A stretch of DNA of 64,000 bases from Symbiodinium natans (Eukaryota; Sar; Dinophyceae; Suessiales; Symbiodiniaceae), in the NCBI GenBank assembly GCA_905221605.1, contig CAJNDS010002249.1, forward strand, positions 124,001-188,000, in the 5' to 3' direction. Below are positions 1 through 10,812 of this stretch, one piece after another. The position numbers were made by a program, and so were the translations under genes. The notes beneath the pieces were generated by a model, which did not search any database, was not told the origin of the DNA, and saw only the letters and a list, made by a program, of their open reading frames with translations. Positions within the stretch are counted from its first letter, which is position 1; every line of letters starts with the position of its first letter.

Positions 1-110
1 ATGTTCCGCCTCATACTAACAGTCCGTAATAAGGATGATAGTTCCCCCCCTCACCCTCCAAATGCAATCCCTATGAAGGACTGTTAGTATAAGGGGGAGC
101 ATCCAACCCA
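1..110. mobile_element. Family A inverted-repeat element (MITE-like), cut by window start
   Basis: The left arm (ATGTTCCGCCTCATACTAAC...) and right arm (GGACTGTTAGTATAAGGGGG...) are inverted copies of each other. This is a roughly 97-110 bp non-autonomous element that recurs more than ten times in the window with consensus ends TGGGATGTTCCCCCTTATAC and its complement. It has no coding capacity. Confidence 0.75.
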
Positions 111-469
111 AAACCCGCAAGCCTGAAAGGGCTTGCTTTGGAGCCCCTTGCCCCCTAGCGGCGGAATCTGTCAGATGACGATGCCACCGGCCGCCGCTTT
201 TCAGACGCTTCGGCCGAAGGCGGCATCCGAAGTAGTTTTTGGTTTTATTCAGGGTTTAGGGTTTAGGGTTCAGGGTTTAGGGTTAGGGTTGAGGGTTGAG
301 GCTTCAGGATTTGGAGTCCACAGTTCAGGGATTTCAGCTATGTCTAGGCTAGGTGGGCTCCTAGCGATATGTATTTTTCCGTATCGGGTCGAAGCAGGCT
401 TTCTACAGGGTTTCGGCGTGTCGGGCTTAAGATCTCCGGTTGTTTTGTTTGAAGAAGGTTTAAAGGGCC

Positions 470-577
470 AGGCTACTAGGGGCCCAGAGTGGGCCCTTTA
501 TCTTTTTTGTTTTCCCTTTCTGAGCCCCTTTTTTAACCAAAAAGGGCACCCTTCAATATTCCTGGTTGACTCTTAGG
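470..577. mobile_element. Family F inverted-repeat element
   Basis: Starts CTAGGGGCCCAGAGTGGGCC and ends near GGTTGACTCTTAGG, with an internal AAAAAGGGCACCCTT block. The same architecture recurs at 38022-38142 and 48733-48848, which defines the family. Confidence 0.6.
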
Positions 578-608
578 GTTTAGGGCCTAGGCTTGTAGCC
601 CTAAACCC

Positions 609-696
609 TACCTCCTATGTAGTACTTTGTTGGGGCAGTACACTAAAGTCCCCCATAACTAAACCAAAAAGGAACTACATAAGAGCCTTCAGGTAA
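609..696. mobile_element. Family C inverted-repeat element
   Basis: Palindromic unit with CTCCTATGTAGTACTTTGTTGGGGCAGTA at the left and AAAAAGGAACTACATAAGAGCCTTCAGGTA at the right. Family C is the commonest element here (about 25 copies) and two copies coincide with or lie inside introns of the 51293-54270 gene. Confidence 0.7.
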
Positions 697-992
697 ACCC
701 TAAGGGTTTACGGTGTTTAGGGTTTAGGGTTTGGGGGTGCGTCGTTGGGACGATGTGCCTTTGAATAACTGCCACTCGTTGATAACTTTGGTTTAGGGTT
801 TAGGGTTTAGGGTTTGGGGTTTGGGGTTTAGGGTTTAGGGTTTAGGGTTCAAACCAACTGTCCAGGGCTGCCACTCTCAACGCTGGCTGTGCCTTACGCG
901 GAAGGTTCCTTCTTTTAAGCTTCCCGGCAGCTGCGTAGGCTTCACAGCACTAGGGCAGCAGACATTGCGAAGTCTTGGTCCAACAAAAACCT

Positions 993-1068
993 GGAGGCTC
1001 TACTGTAATGTTCCTTGTTGGTTCAGTTACAGGGGAAAAAAGGTACTACATAGGAGCCTTTAGGAAGC
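993..1068. mobile_element. Family C element, internally deleted
   Basis: GAGGCTCTACTGTAATGTTCC at the left and GGTACTACATAGGAGCCTTTAG at the right; the central part is shortened compared with other copies. Confidence 0.6.
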
Positions 1069-1440
1069 CAACTTCCAAAAACCTAAAACCCCCGAACCCG
1101 TCCAGGCCTTACCCGAAGCCCTAAACCCTAAACCCTAAGCGAAGGTGCCTCGTCATGTTCATTGGCACACGTCCCACTGGTGACCTTCAAGAGCAACGGG
1201 GAGGCTGGTTGCAAGAGGGTTTAGGGTTTAGGGTTTAGGGTTCAAGGTTTAGGGTTTAGGCTTCACGGTTTAGGGTTAAGGGTTTAGAGTTTTTTTCGGG
1301 TTTTAGGTCTTAGCGTTTAGGGTTTAGGGTCTAGGGTTTAGGGTGATTTAGTCTAGGGCTTGCGGTTTGTGCGTTGAGGGTTTCGCGCCTGAAGCTCCCA
1401 CCATACAAGCGACAGTTGCCCATCGCTCTTCCTATCCTAA

Positions 1441-1603
1441 GGCAAGGAGTTCTATTAAAACCCTGAACCCTAAACCCTAAACCCTAAACCCTAAACCCCA
1501 AACCCCAAACCCCAAACCCTAAACCCTAAACCCTAAACCCTAAACCCTAAACCCTAAACCCTAAACCCTAAACCCTAAACCCTAAACCCTAAACCCTAAA
1601 CCC
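1441..1603. repeat. Interstitial telomere-like array (CCCTAAA)n
   Basis: About 22 heptamers, mostly perfect CCCTAAA with a few CCCCAAA. Its position inside unique DNA shows that it is interstitial, not a chromosome end. Confidence 0.95.
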
Positions 1604-2094
1604 AGCCAAGCTCTCGGCATCCTCAACAGGCCACCATGGAGTGCTGTCCGGTCGAGATGACCGGATGCGCTGGCTGCCAGGCGTCCCAAGGGTTTAGGCT
1701 TCAGGGTTTAAGGTTTAGGTTTTAGGTTTTAGGGTTTAGGGTTAGGGTTTGGGGTTTAGGGTTTAGGGTTTTGGGTTCCACATCACAATAGTCTAAACCT
1801 GATAAACCCTAAATCCTGTTATATCCCCAAAAGGCTCCGTCTGAGAATACGAGTCCCAAATAGAGGATCGGCCAGGTGTTCCTTTGCAGGTTTTAAGGCT
1901 TTCGGGTTTAGGGTTAGTAAACCCAAAAGGGACCCTAACTTAGAGATGTGAATTGGCTTGTTTGGCTGGCTCCTGTGGGTCCGCCGTGGGTTGTGACTGG
2001 GCAGCCTTGGGGTGTACATGTCTGCACTCTGCTGCGTTCAGCTGACCAAATGCTGCACCCAACGCCCTAGAAGCCCTTCTAAACCCTAAAGCCC

Positions 2095-2195
2095 TACCTG
2101 AAGGCTCTAATGTAGTTCCTTGTTGGGCTACTTACAGGGGGAGTTTCCTAGTATGCTACCCCAAGAAGGTACTACAAAGGAGCCCTTAGGTAGAG
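2095..2195. mobile_element. Family C element, full length
   Basis: A complete copy: CCTGAAGGCTCTAATGTAGT at the left, CTAGTATGCTACCCC in the centre and GGTACTACAAAGGAGCCC at the right. Confidence 0.75.
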
Positions 2196-2214
2196 CCCTA
2201 CAGTCCGAATCCAA

Positions 2215-2342
2215 AACCCTAAAGCCTGAACCCTAAACCCTAAACCCTAAACCCTAAACCCTAAACCCTAAACCCTAAACCCTAAACCCTAAACCCTAAA
2301 CCCTAAACCCTAAACCCTAAACCCTAAACCCTAAGCCCTACC
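2215..2342. repeat. Interstitial telomere-like array (CCCTAAA)n
   Basis: About 17 nearly perfect CCCTAAA units ending shortly before the unique segment CCCATGCAG. Confidence 0.95.
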
Positions 2343-2550
2343 TCCCTGTTCCCCATGCAGACCATGACACGCCGGCGCCGGCGGTATTCGCGCCGCCGGG
2401 GCAAAGGAGACTGCGAGGTGCTCAATGCCCTCGGACCCTTAAGGGCCTTGGTAGCCCCCTTCTATTCTAGCCCCCCTATGGGTTCCCCCCCCCCCTTCTT
2501 CCCTATTATACAAGGCTATTTAGGGATAACTCAGGTTATTTCATTGGGAT

Positions 2551-2658
2551 TTCGGAGTACCATAATGTAATACATTTTTTGGTTCTGGGTTCCTCTTGTA
2601 GCTACTTATACGCAAAAAAATGGATTTTTTTCCAGGGTCTACTCCAAAGTAGGGCTAA
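2551..2658. mobile_element. Family D inverted-repeat element
   Basis: Contains GGTTCTGGGTTCCTCTTGTA, GCTACTTATAC and the end GGGTCTACTCCAAAG. The same order of blocks occurs at 25682-25788 and 52843-53000. Confidence 0.65.
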
Positions 2659-2660
2659 GG

Positions 2661-2812
2661 GCCCTGGTAGCCCAGTGGCCTCCTTTTCAAGGGGACGATA
2701 AGGTAACCGGCCACCCCAAAGGAGTGTGCCCTTGCCTAAACCCTAAACCCTAAACCCTAAACCCTAAACCCTAAACCCAATTATCATTATAATATGGTCA
2801 ATTACTGGGCTA
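2661..2812. mobile_element. Family B element carrying a (CCCTAAA)n array in its right arm
   Basis: Left end GGTAGCCCAGTGG, right end CAATTACTGGGCTAT. A run of CCCTAAA units (about 2735-2780) interrupts the right arm after the block GTGTGCCCTTGCC. The uninterrupted relative at 21132-21254 lacks this array. Confidence 0.65.
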
Positions 2813-2948
2813 TAAGGGGCTTGAGGATTAAGCTCTTCTTTCTAGTTTATCTCTGCCCATTGGGATAAGCCCGCTCTGACCTGACTTGGCGGCATACATG
2901 CAAGCAAACTCAAGCCCTCCTTTGTTCTTTAGTAGGGGTTAAGAGGGT

Positions 2949-3195
2949 GTATATATATATATATATATATATGTATATGCATGTGTGTATATTTTGGGGT
3001 GCCATATACGGATATACTGTTTCTTAGCATGTATAATATGTTATGTCTATGTCTATGTCTATGTCTATGTCTATGTCTATGTCTATGTTTATATCTACAT
3101 CTATGTATATATATATATATATATCCATATCTATATCTATGTCTATATATATATCTATATATATATACATCTATATCTGTATCTATACAGACATG
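2949..3195. repeat. Microsatellites (TA)n, (CTATGT)n and mixed TATA/CTAT
   Basis: A TA run, then about seven CTATGT units, then mixed ATATAT/CTATAT. Open frames through it on both strands are low-complexity artefacts. Confidence 0.9.
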
Positions 3196-3354
3196 TGTGT
3201 TTTCATGTTGTTGATTTCCGGATTTAACCCTCGGAAGTTCCAAGGCTTCATCGGCAAGGTGTTCTTTTTGTTTGCCGGCAAGACACAAAAAGCCCCCGGC
3301 GAGACCCATCTGGTAGGAACCAGAAGATCAATCAGAGAGAGCCGGTTTCTCTTG

Positions 3355-3396
3355 GGATGCTCCCCCTTATACTAACAGTCCTTAGTGGGGATGCAA
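3355..3396. mobile_element. Family A left arm only
   Basis: GGGATGCTCCCCCTTATACT plus AACAGTCCTTAG without a recognisable right arm nearby. Probably a broken or solo arm. Confidence 0.55.
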
Positions 3397-3785
3397 GGTT
3401 TCTCTGTTGAAGTACCCTAAACGAAACCCTTAAAACCCTAAACTTCCTCATTATCAGAGACGTGTCTCTGCTTGGTCTGAGAAGGGTCCCTTGAGACCTT
3501 CAGTGCAGAGAAATGTGAGGGCCGTGATTCTTGGGAACAATCTTGCTGTAATGTTAGGGTTTAGGGTTTAGGGTTCGGGGTTCAGGGTCTAGGGTTTAGG
3601 GCTGCTCCTGGTAAGCCTTAAGACAAATGCCCTACGTCCTAGAACACGAAGCCCTGGATACCTTAAACGCAAACTCAGCCCCAAACATCCCCAAACCTTA
3701 TTTGTTGCTGCCCCAAACCCTAAACCCTAAGCCCTAAACCCTAAACCCTACACCCTAAACCCTAAACCCCTGAAGGTTTGCGCAG

Positions 3786-3860
3786 GTGGCTTCCATGATT
3801 TTGGGACCACTTCTGAATGCATGGCTTGCCGCGACATACCAGGCCAGGGTCGCCGTTGAG
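3786..3860 (+). CDS. Candidate exon, 25 codons, unknown protein
   Basis: Begins after GCGCAG with G (AG|G) and ends GAG|GTTTGCG, a GT donor. Reads VASMILGPLLNAWLAATYQA..., a hydrophobic helix-like stretch. The exon start and the following intron share GT. Function unknown; chance openness not excluded. Confidence 0.4.
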
Positions 3861-3976
3861 GTTTGCGTTCCCTGTGAGTTTTTTTTTTTGGATTTTGGGG
3901 TTCCCCTAAACCCTAAACCGTAAACCCTGAACCCTAAACCGTGGACCCTGAACCCCTGAACCCTGAACCCTGAACC

Positions 3977-4008
<32 letters not shown>

Positions 4009-4345
4009 ACCCTGAACCCTGAACCCTGAACCCTGAAGCCTGAACCCTGAACCCTGAACCCGTCCGGGGAGTGACAGGAAGCCCGGCGAAACGTTTTCTG
4101 TAGGGTAGACAGGGGAGGGCTGGGTCTGAAAACTTTGTGGTGCTTTACTGTAACTTTCGAAACTTTAGATCCTTAGCCTTTTTGAGTTTATTGGGTTTCT
4201 TAATAAGGCAGCTAAAAGTTTATGTATTGTTTCTATCCTCCTAAGTGCAGCCAAGGAAAATAACGTAGTTCTTCGCAACCTTGCCTAAAGATGCTCTCTT
4301 GGGTAGGCCCAAGGGGATAAGAATTTTTCCCTGGTTCTAGGTTAA

Positions 4346-4422
4346 GGCTCCTATGTAGTACCTTTGTGGGCTAGTACGCTAAAATCATCTACATCTAAGC
4401 CAAAAAGGAACTACATTAGAGC
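4346..4422. mobile_element. Family C element, reverse orientation
   Basis: GGCTCCTATGTAGTACCTTT at the left and AAAAAGGAACTACATTAGAG at the right. Confidence 0.65.
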
Positions 4423-4620
4423 AGGAAAGAGGCACCTTGTTTTGGGGGGAACTTTTTCAGACGATGGAAGAGCCCTAAGCCCTGAACCACCTTTCTAAAG
4501 GGAGCGGGGTTCATGCCAGCTCATGGTACGAAACTTCGGGAAGCATAGTTGGGTTACATACCCCCCCCCCCCCCCCCGCCCCCAGAACCCCCCTTCTTAA
4601 GCACCCTACACTCCGTCCAG

Positions 4621-4691
4621 GCTTTGTGGACCCAGGAGGCAAAACCTGCGATTTCTATCGGGATCAGCTGGTCTGCCAGAAGGGAGCGCCT
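4621..4691 (+). CDS. Candidate exon of a Cys-rich secreted-type protein
   Basis: Follows GTCCAG (AG|G) and reads FVDPGGKTCDFYRDQLVCQK. The spacing D-x2-G-x2-C-x2-Y-x5-C resembles the first half of the small Cys-rich module whose second half is ACCxCGGG, found at 7993-8079. Both may belong to one gene. A TGA follows at 4692, or an earlier GC donor is used. Two other frames are also open here. Confidence 0.4.
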
Positions 4692-5169
4692 TGAACTCAA
4701 CAGCACCCCTGAGAGCACAATGTATAGGGACACGTAGCCCTAAACCCTAAATCTTAAACCCTAAACCCTAAACCCTACCTGGAGCCTTCAAATTACGTGA
4801 AAAAACAGCCTTTCCATGAAAACAGCCTTTTTCAAGACATGGACCCAAAAACAGCCCGTGGGGCGGAATTTGGCTAGGCAGCCCAAAAAAAGGCTATTTT
4901 GAAATTTGTGACGGTGTTCAACTCGAGGACGTTTGCTTGCTACGTGTTCTGCGGATTCTTGCTTGTTGAAGCAACGAAAGCCTGAAGCCACAAGCAGAAA
5001 CCCTGAATTTGCAAACTCAAAAAACACGCAAGCCTGAAGCCAAGCCATGAAAGCCTGAAGGAAAAGGCGGAAATGGCCGGAAAAAAGGCGGAATTAGCCG
5101 GAAAAAGGCGGAATAGAGAGGGACGTTCATGGGTGGTTATAAGTGGAGACACAAGTAGGGTAACTCTAG

Positions 5170-5322
5170 TTGAAACTCGCTAGAGCTGTTACATCCGTAT
5201 GCGGGACTCTTGGCACTGGTCTCCCTGATGAGGTTCAACAAGGACGTAGAACCATTGTGAGACTTCGTGGCGTTGAATTGACGGAAGGCGTGCTTGTCCA
5301 ATATCTGCACTTAGCAACCTAA
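5170..5322 (+). CDS. Candidate terminal exon, 50 codons plus TAA
   Basis: Open frame with no Met, including TLGTGLPDEVQQGRRTIVRL and ending HLAT before TAA. It contains GAATTGACGGAAG, which superficially recalls SSU rRNA, but the surrounding sequence does not match rRNA. No family recognised. Confidence 0.4.
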   Translation: MKLARAVTSVCGTLGTGLPDEVQQGRRTIVRLRGVELTEGVLVQYLHLAT

Positions 5323-5522
5323 AATCCCCAAAGTCCAAACCCCACAACCTCCCAAGCTTAACCGTCCAAACCCTACAACCTCCCAAGCTTAACCGCTTCC
5401 CCCCCCCAAAAAAAAAGCAACTCAAAACAGAAACAACTAAAACCTAAACCCTGAACCTTCGACCGTCGCTGAGTCAGTCCTAATCCCTAAAACCTAAACC
5501 TAAGCCGAACCCCCCCTTCCAA

Positions 5523-6190
5523 GAAAAAAACTCAAAATTCTTATAATAATAAGAAGAAGACTAATAATTATCATAAGCATAGTAATAATATTACTAATCG
5601 AATTTAATATTCAAAAAAAACCTTACATTCCCGCTTACAAGCAAATATCCCCCCAATTATACCCTCCTCAACCCGAAACCCTTTAAGAGATGATATAGGG
5701 CACGTTGTATCCCCTATGTAAGGCCCTTGAAGAAACAGCATGGGAAGCTCTCTAAATTGGGTCCCTTTTTGGGTCCTTAGTCTACGGGTGCCACCTTATA
5801 CAGGGGATTCCAAGGGGGACCTTAACTGAGAGAACGACCCATAAGTTTATGTGTATATATATATATACATACATGTGTAAATACATATTTCTTTTATCTT
5901 CTGCTTATATTTAGATCGTATTGGCCCCCGTGTTGGATGCTAGATCGCGCCCCCCCCCCCCCCCAGTTGAATAGCAGGAGAGAAGCTGTAACCTCCAGAC
6001 CTTAACTGGCCCTTAAACCCGAAACCCTAAACTCTGAACAATAATCCCTATATTTCCCTTAAGAAGGAAGAACATTTTCATTTTTTGGGGGCTCTTAAGC
6101 AATTAGTGGAAATAAGTTAAGATTACATATAAATAAAGATGGGATATGTAGTTAGGGATCTTTCAAATGGGTCCCCACACCCAGGGGTGC
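5523..6190. other. AT-rich unique stretch without a recognisable gene
   Basis: A/T-rich runs (ATAATAATAAG..., a TATATATA tract near 5855) and a C17 run near 5950. No convincing exon, element or array was seen. Confidence 0.5.
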
Positions 6191-7118
6191 AACCGTCCCG
6201 TGGACTCTGGGCTTTAGGGCTGAGGGGGGGTCGGTTGGGGGCTGGAAAGGCTACGTCGGCGTCCTATTTCAGCTCCAAAGTCGCCCAGGTCAGGGACATA
6301 CGTGGGGGGGTCAGGGTTTAGGGCTTAGGGTTTAGGGTTTAGGGTTTAGGGTTTAGGGTTTAATTAGGGTTGAACCATCAGTATACACAAAGCTGCCAGC
6401 AAAAGGGCCAGCAATTTAGATCCTCATCCCGAGAGCCTTATAGCCTTCGCAGCAACTACAGGGAGCGTCAGACAAGAAGGCTGAGACAGGTATGGAAAAG
6501 CTATCCCTAAACCCTAAACCCTAAACCCCATGTTTTAGTTGGCCTCCACCAACCTGGCACCATGCCTGACAGAGGGGGCAACGGAAACATCGGCACACCC
6601 TGCGACCCACTACTCCCCACACCCCTAAACACTAAGCCCTAAACCCTAAACCCTAAACGCTAAACCCTAGACCCTAAACCCTAAACCCTAAACCTTAAAC
6701 CCTAAACCCCTCCCTCACCCTTCCCAAACCGGCCAGAAAATTTCTGAACAAGGGTCTGAGGGCCTTAAGCTTGGGGCTTTTGGTTTACACTATACTCTAA
6801 ATGCTTGGGAGGGGGGGTCTCGGAAAGCCCCGCAATATCGAAGGAGTGGAAAGGGGTCTGGGCATTCAGGATCCAGGAGCCGCCCAAGTGCCCAAGGGTT
6901 TAGAGGTTAGGGTTTAGGGTTTGGGGTTTAGGGTTGAGGGTTGAGGGTTTAGGGTTTAGGGTTTAGGGCAGTTGTGCACTTTTTTTTGGTGGGCGGGGGG
7001 GAGGGGGGGGGGGGGGGAACAGGGCCTATAGAAGGTGTAGGGCTACATTAAGGTGTAGCTGCAGGGGCTGTGTGGGGTTGTGGGCTCAGAGGCCTTGTCC
7101 TTGTGGAGTAGGGCTTGA

Positions 7119-7213
7119 AATGTTCCCCCTTATACTAACATCCTTAATCGGGAGTATAATCGGGGGCACTACAGTCCCCATGAAGGACTCTAAGTAGAAG
7201 GGGGAACATCCCA
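7119..7213. mobile_element. Family A element with 9-bp target duplication
   Basis: Element TGAAATGTTCCCCCTTATAC ... GGGGGAACATCCCAA. The direct repeat AGTAGGGCT lies immediately on both sides, a 9-bp duplication of the kind left by Mutator-like transposases (family knowledge). Confidence 0.75.
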
Positions 7214-7221
7214 AAGTAGGG

Positions 7222-7296
7222 CTGGTAACCCTGGAGCTGCAAGATTGCGGCACCTGTTACAAGGTCGCAGGCGCCAAATGCAAACACACATGTCTA
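7222..7296 (+). CDS. Candidate Cys-rich exon directly after a family A element
   Basis: Reads LVTLELQDCGTCYKVAGAKC followed by KHTCL and TAG. If the element and one AGTAGGGCT copy are removed, the frame continues upstream as ...PCPCGVG, so the element may interrupt an ancestral exon. Five Cys in 25 residues argues mildly against chance. Confidence 0.45.
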
Positions 7297-7299
7297 TAG

Positions 7300-7960
7300 A
7301 GAGACATTTGTTTTTCATCTGTTTTGTTTGTACAGGCATGGAGAGATGCAGAATTTCATTCTATGGAGTAAATTTGGAGCATATTTTAAAATATAAAAAC
7401 ACATATATAAATACATATATATATATATACACATACATACATAGATTTATGTGTATGGCAACGCCTCACAAGTATTGCCGTATTGCCTTCCATGGGCCAC
7501 AATTACCAGAGCATTTTTCCTTGAGGTAGCAGTGGCTTTTCCCGACATAAGCAATTCACGCAACGAAAAGAGGTCTTGTAGTAGAAAGTTGCGCGCGTCC
7601 TTTCCAGAACAGGGCTACGTACAACTCTCACACCAAGTTGCCGAACATATTGGGCTGCAACTTTGACCATACCATGTGTTGATCGCATTCTTGCATATAT
7701 ACACGCTGCACCTCTACTCACCTACGTGCGAGTGCTTGGAAAGAGGTGCTTCATTGTAGCTTCCGAACGATGCGTTAGACACTTCGAAATGTGATAGCCT
7801 GCCAGTCTGACATTTGGGTCTTGCGACATGCAAGCAGCAAGCACATAGTTCTACGCGTATGCGTTCTGTTTTGCTACAATAGAAGCACTACTGCATTCAC
7901 ATGTGTACACAGGTACATACATCTTCCCTCTATACTAGGTCGATGCAAAGCAGGCCTGTT
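7300..7960. other. Unique DNA without an assignable gene
   Basis: Contains a TATA-rich tract (7395-7445) and weak open frames on both strands (about 70 codons each) with A/T-rich composition and no splice context. I see no reliable gene. Confidence 0.45.
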
Positions 7961-7992
7961 GGATGTTGAGTTGGTCTTTTTCCGCCCGACAG

Positions 7993-8079
7993 GGTATCAC
8001 CATCGAGCACTACCGGCACAATGGCCTAAGTGCCAAAGAAGCATGCTGCGCCTGCGGCGGTGGCACTTTGCATCATGAA
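7993..8079 (+). CDS. Exon encoding an ACCxCGGG Cys-rich module
   Basis: Begins after CCGACAG (AG|G) and ends GAA|GTTGGG. Reads GITIEHYRHNGLSAKEACCA followed by CGGGTLHHE. From memory, G-L-(T/S)-A-x2-A-C-C-x-C-G-G-G closes a small disulphide-rich module repeated in many predicted proteins of diatoms, oomycetes and dinoflagellates. The exon at 4621 could supply the module's front half. Likely extracellular; molecular role unknown. Confidence 0.6.
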
Positions 8080-8877
8080 GTTGGGCTTGGGGGTTTGCGG
8101 GTTTCGGGTCTTTTTGTGTTTCGGCACATGGGCTCGCCAAGGGGTCGTTCCTAGCATGAGCGGGTTCAAGTCGCGAGCTTCGATGGGGCAGCGGTTGCGG
8201 GTTCACCCTTAACCCGGTTCAAGGGCTGTTCGATGTTTGTTTGCGTTGCGATGTCAGTGTCCAGGGCCTAAGCCGTGGTTTCTTGGCTTGCCCCCCTTTC
8301 TTTCAAGCACGGTTTTAGGATTTAGGGTTTAGGATCGACCCCCGAACCCTCCTGCAGCAACCAGATGCAAAAACCTGAGGCCCGAACCCCCAGGAGTCTG
8401 TTGAATCTTCGCCCTCAACCCCAAGCCCCAGAAGCCCCCAAATCCTCCCCAAAGTCTCCCCCAAAATCCCCAAAATCCCCAAAAACAAAATCCCCCGAAA
8501 AGCTTGAAGCGCCACAAGAGTCTGCGGGAATGTTCAGAGTCAACTCTTGGGCTGAAGGCATCTTACCTCCGAAATCTATGGCCGCTGTAGGGTTTAGGGT
8601 TTTGGGTTTAGGTGTAGGTTATGGCCGTGTATAGGCAGTCAGACTTGTTGTATAAAAAAGCATATATCTATATATATATATATACGTAACACACTAGATC
8701 AAAAAACACGCATATACTCTCTAGGGCATGGTACATGAATATTCATTGTGGTTTCTGAGGGGTGCTACCCGAATCCAAAGCCGTTTTCTTGGGTTTTGGG
8801 TTTGGGGTCCGGAGACCCTAAACCCTAAACCGAAAACCGTAAAAAAATCAACACTAAACCCTAAACCCGGTAATAGG

Positions 8878-8973
8878 GTCCTCGTACAGCCCACTACTGA
8901 AGGCATGCAAAGCAGCACGCCTTTCACATACTTGGCCGCAAGCCGAGCCTTTGTGTGGCCTGGCATTGCTAAG
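8878..8973 (+). CDS. Candidate exon, 32 codons
   Basis: Reads VLVQPTTEGMQSSTPFTYLA then ASRAFVWPGIAK, ending AAG|GTCGGC (GT donor). The upstream boundary lies against a degenerate CCCTAAA stretch. Function unknown. Confidence 0.45.
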
Positions 8974-9123
8974 GTCGGCTGTCTTGTTTAGGGTTTAGGG
9001 TTTAAGGTTTAGGGTTTAGGGTTTAGGGGTGATGCAATTCGAGAAAAACTCGGCTTCAGGGATTTCAGCCCGAGAGTGTAGTATTTCCCACCTTACAGGC
9101 TTAAGGGTTTAGGGGGTGGGGGG

Positions 9124-9218
9124 GTGGACCCGGGCTTTGACCAGTACTTATGTTCGAGAAATACAAGTCTCTGTAGGGAACCCCATTATCGTATATGTGA
9201 GTGTCCGTGCAACAAAAG
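9124..9218 (+). CDS. Candidate Cys-rich exon
   Basis: Reads [20 protein letters not shown] then [11 protein letters not shown], with five Cys. Lies downstream of the ACCxCGGG exon and might belong to the same gene. The right end runs into a CCCTAGAAA array. Confidence 0.4.
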
Positions 9219-9231
9219 GAACCCCCCAAAA

Positions 9232-9404
9232 TCCCTAAACCCTAGAAATCCTAGAAGCCCTAGAAACCCTAGAAAGCCTAGAAGCCCTAGAAAGCCTAGA
9301 AACCCTAGAAACCCTAGAAACCCTAGAAACCCTAGAAACCCTAGAAACCCTAGAATCCCTAGAAGCCCTAGAAGCCCTAGAAACCCTAGAAGCCCTAGAA
9401 ACCA
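9232..9404. repeat. 9-bp telomere-derived array (CCCTAGAAA/CCCTAGAAG)n
   Basis: About 18 nonamers, each a CCCTAAA heptamer expanded by two bases. Because 9 is a multiple of 3, long spurious frames appear on both strands; these are not genes. Confidence 0.9.
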
Positions 9405-10251
9405 GAATTTTGGGACATCCCTCGGCCTCGAGGATTGGCCAGGCCATGTCCGACAGCCCACTCCCCCGCACAGCCACCAGCTACCGCGTCGCTGGCGTTC
9501 TCGCGCCTTGAAGTGCGCACGCAGTTGGGTTTAAGGGTTTATAGGGTTTAGGGTTTATGGGGTTTGGGGTTTGGGGTTTAGGGTTTAGGGTTTAGGGTTT
9601 AGGGTTAGGGTTTTCCTAAACCCCCCAAATTGTGTGAAAGAATGGTCCTTCTACGGGTGTTGGGCTGTTTGTCTACATACTTTGGTGGTTTAGGCTCAGG
9701 CAGGGTTTAGGTAAATTACGCCAACCTAAGCCTTGTAGGTTTTGGCTTGGCTAGTTCGCACCTAAACCCCTATCCCCTAAGCCCTAAATTCGCCCGCATG
9801 CCGCCGCATGTCTACATAGTAGGTCCTGGCGGATGGAGCTTGTTTTTTGCCGTTTCACGGTCACGGTTTAGGAAGAGACCTGATTTCATAAGAAAACCCC
9901 TTGCTTGGCGTATACGTAGAAGTACACATTGTAATACACATAATATGTATACATGTACACATAAAAAACATACAAATACGATTATGAGTGTAGATCTCTA
10001 TATATATATATATACACACTCATGCGGGACGTTCTTCGAATGCCAGTCGGAAGCGCTTTAAGCCGTCTTTGGACCACTGCTCTTCGTGTCTCCATTCAAG
10101 CTCACTATACACTGGAACAACCCCTAGACTCTACTCTTAGACCCTATAAGCCCTAGACCCTGAACCCTAAACCCTGAACCCTTTATAAAGGGTTCAGGGT
10201 TCAGGGTTTAGGGTTCAGGGTCTAGGGCCTGGGGCTTGTGCCTGAGCCCAG

Positions 10252-10329
10252 GAGAACTCTGCCTGCGACTTGCACTCTCTGGGGCTCTCCCTTGATCCGG
10301 TCACCGGCAAGACGTTCATACTGCAGAGA
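10252..10329 (+). CDS. Candidate exon, 26 codons
   Basis: Starts AG|GAGAAC and reads ENSACDLHSLGLSLDPVTGK then TFILQR. The pattern xLDxxTGxxxxx recurs loosely in the candidate exons at 21571 and 22245, which may indicate one repeated domain. No family named. Confidence 0.45.
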
Positions 10330-10500
10330 GTTAAGGTTTCAGGTTTAGGGTTTCGGGTTTAGGGTTTGGGGTTTCGGGTCTCGGATTGAGGGTTTCGGAT
10401 TTCGGGTTTCGGGATTTCGGGTTTGGGGTTTCGGGTTTCGGGGTTTCGGGTTTGGGGTTTCGGGTTTCGGGGTTTCGGGTTTGGGGTTTCGGGTAGTGGC
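10330..10500. repeat. Variant array (TTTCGGG/TTTGGGG)n
   Basis: Heptamers in which the A of TTTAGGG is replaced by C or G, in semi-regular higher-order order (GGGTTTCGGGTTTGGGGTTT repeated). Confidence 0.9.
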
Positions 10501-10676
10501 GTTGTGGGTTCAAGGTATAGGGTTTCGGCTTTCGGAGATGGGGTTTCGGGTTGTGGGTTCAAGGTATTGGCTTTCTGGTTTCGGAGATAGGGTTTCGGGT
10601 TCAGGGTTTCTGGTTTCGAGAGTTTGGGTTTCGGGGAAGCACTCCCCTGAAGTGCTGCTGGCCCAGGGTCAGGGTC

Positions 10677-10812
10677 TAGGGGGTTTAGGGAGTTTAGGGA
10701 GTTTAGGGAGTTTAGGGAGTTTAGGGAGTTTAGGGAGTTTAGGGGGTTTAGGGAGTTTAGGGAGTTTAGGGAGTGTCAGGGAGTTTAGGGAGTTTAGGGA
10801 GTTTAGGGAGTT
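10677..10812. repeat. 9-bp array (GGGAGTTTA)n
   Basis: About 14 copies of a nonamer equal to TTTAGGG plus AG, with two GGGGGTTTA variants. A second, independent nonamer expansion besides 9232-9404. Confidence 0.9.

Noticed and set aside
2929-3375. Several overlapping frames rich in Tyr, Ile and Met-Ser or His-Arg repeats
   Set aside because: Translation of (CTATGT)n and TA-rich microsatellites in different frames.
5260-5290. GAATTGACGGAAG resembling a conserved SSU rRNA segment
   Set aside because: Flanking bases do not match rRNA on either side; a chance 13-mer.
8329-8634. Overlapping frames on both strands at 8315-8634
   Set aside because: They read through CCCCAAA-type degenerate repeats; only a short part (about 8497-8588) could be exonic and the frame is ambiguous.
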